The notes under the pieces are model-generated. The model was not told the origin of the DNA and did no database searches. It saw only the letters and a list, made by a program, of their open reading frames with translations. A DNA stretch of 64,000 nucleotides, taken from contig NZ_JBPKBH010000013.1 in assembly GCF_051388915.1 (NCBI RefSeq), positions 62,001-126,000 of the forward strand, read 5' to 3'. This document shows, one piece after another, positions 63,358 to 64,000 of the stretch. The DNA is from Yinghuangia sp051388915 (GTDB lineage: Bacteria; Actinomycetota; Actinomycetes; Streptomycetales; Streptomycetaceae). How positions within the stretch are numbered: position 1 is the first letter of the stretch; each line of letters begins with the position of its first letter. Both the position numbers and the translations under genes were made by a program.

Positions 63358-64000
63358 CCACCCATTCCGCCGCGCCCGGAGCCTCGCGCGTTCTGCGCTC
63401 ACGCCGCGTCGTCACCCCGGCCGGCGAGGCCGCCGCCGACGTGGTCGTCGCGGGCGGGCGCATCACGGATGTCGCTCCGTACCGCTCGGTTACCGCTTCC
63501 GCCGTCGAGGACCTGGGCGAACTCGCCCTGCTGCCGGGCCTGGTGGACACCCATGTGCACATCAACGAGCCGGGTCGCACCGCATGGGAGGGCTTCCCGA
63601 GCGCGACCCGCGCCGCCGCCGCGGGCGGTGTGACCACGCTCATCGACATGCCGCTCAACTCCATCCCGCCCACGACGACCGTGAACGCGTTGCACGCCAA
63701 ACAGGATTCGGCGCGCGGCCGGGTGTACGTCGATGTCGGCTTCTGGGGCGGCGCGGTGCCCGGCAATCTCAACGACCTCGAACCGCTGCACCGCGCCGGG
63801 GTGTTCGGCTTCAAGAGCTTCCTGTCGCCGTCCGGCGTCGATGAGTTCCCGCACCTGACCCGCGACCAGTTGGACGAGTCGCTGGCCGAACTGGCCCGCC
63901 TGGACGCCCTCGCGATCATCCACGCGGAGGCGCCCGAGGTCCTGGACGCGGCGCCGCAACGGCCGGGCCGGGCGTACGCCGACTTCCTCGCCTCACGCCC
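63354..64000 (+). CDS. allB: Allantoinase, N-terminal part
   Basis: A cyclic amidohydrolase open from GTG 63354 to the window end (215 residues seen). Metal-binding His residues are in LPGLVDTHVHINEPGRT (near residue 66), the DMPLNSIPPTT block is characteristic of allantoinase, and the carboxylated-lysine region is FGFKSFLSPSG. It opens allantoin to allantoate. It is coupled to glxK by a 4-nt overlap. The C-terminal half, and whether allantoicase follows, lie outside the window. Confidence 0.9.
   Translation, partial: MTTHSAAPGASRVLRSRRVVTPAGEAAADVVVAGGRITDVAPYRSVTASAVEDLGELALLPGLVDTHVHINEPGRTAWEGFPSATRAAAAGGVTTLIDMPLNSIPPTTTVNALHAKQDSARGRVYVDVGFWGGAVPGNLNDLEPLHRAGVFGFKSFLSPSGVDEFPHLTRDQLDESLAELARLDALAIIHAEAPEVLDAAPQRPGRAYADFLASR

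Overview
The window is chromosomal DNA from a high-GC actinomycete of the Streptomyces type. The evidence is very high G+C with strong third-position bias, GTG starts, many leaderless promoters (TANNNT 6-8 nt before the start codon), DUF3039/DUF2017/DUF2510/DUF3618 proteins, and gene order that (from memory, not searched) matches the murA - yqgE - hpd - pncB - clpS - cysO - rph - rdgB segment of Streptomyces chromosomes. Two runs of N (18770-18817 and 29718-29826) mark assembly gaps.

Layout. 1-1606: start of murA (minus), YqgE/AlgH, DUF3039. 1961-6357: a CoxM/S/L-ordered molybdenum hydroxylase set with an oddly extended Fe-S subunit and a Mo subunit with altered active-site motifs. 6445-12963: APH-like kinase, MFS transporter, superfamily 2 helicase, IclR regulator, Lon-like protease. 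12995-16355: divergent Lrp-type regulator and hydroxyphenylpyruvate dioxygenase, then a GlcD-like FAD oxidase. 16812-21324: two RDD membrane proteins, a small membrane protein and a secreted M6 metalloprotease. 21664-23683: pncB-pncA NAD salvage. 23823-30561: clpS, DUF2017, the Mec/CysO/CysM protein-thiocarboxylate cysteine pathway with a leaderless leader peptide, a metallo-beta-lactamase-fold protein, rph, a lipoprotein and rdgB. 30656-33970: membrane-anchored sulfite-oxidase-type protein, tRNA-Leu(UAG), an HNH endonuclease next to the tRNA, and Bcp peroxiredoxin. 34189-37295: CbiMNQO-type Co/Ni importer. 37402-39734: DUF3618, GroES-like protein, a guanidine-III riboswitch candidate with a Gdx/SugE exporter, and a ricin-lectin lipoprotein/secreted protein. 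39748-41666: catalase and its Fur-type repressor CatR. 41816-49675: LLM flavin oxidoreductase, a heterodimeric ABC exporter, a MocA-like nucleotidyltransferase and a large protein of unknown function.

49725-64000 is a purine-to-glyoxylate island: IclR-type regulator, malate synthase, an allophanate-hydrolase C-domain-like protein, a four-gene operon (OHCU decarboxylase, HIU hydrolase, uricase, 8-oxoguanine deaminase), a small HTH regulator with a thiamine-binding-like protein, hydroxypyruvate isomerase - tartronate semialdehyde reductase - glyoxylate carboligase, and glycerate kinase - allantoinase (cut by the window end). Three promoter regions in this island share a 15-bp palindrome (TCAACA-N3-TGTTGA type), each overlapping or providing a -35 element, which suggests one repressor, plausibly the local IclR protein.

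Main points for a second look are that shared operator, the guanidine-III riboswitch, a glyoxylate carboligase that carries the canonical ThDP glutamate where E. coli Gcl has Val51, CysO ending in Gly-Gly-Ala, a set of tandem repeats that begin at or span the stop codon of five genes, and both assembly gaps lying at inverted repeats. All family assignments are by reading motifs; no database search was run.
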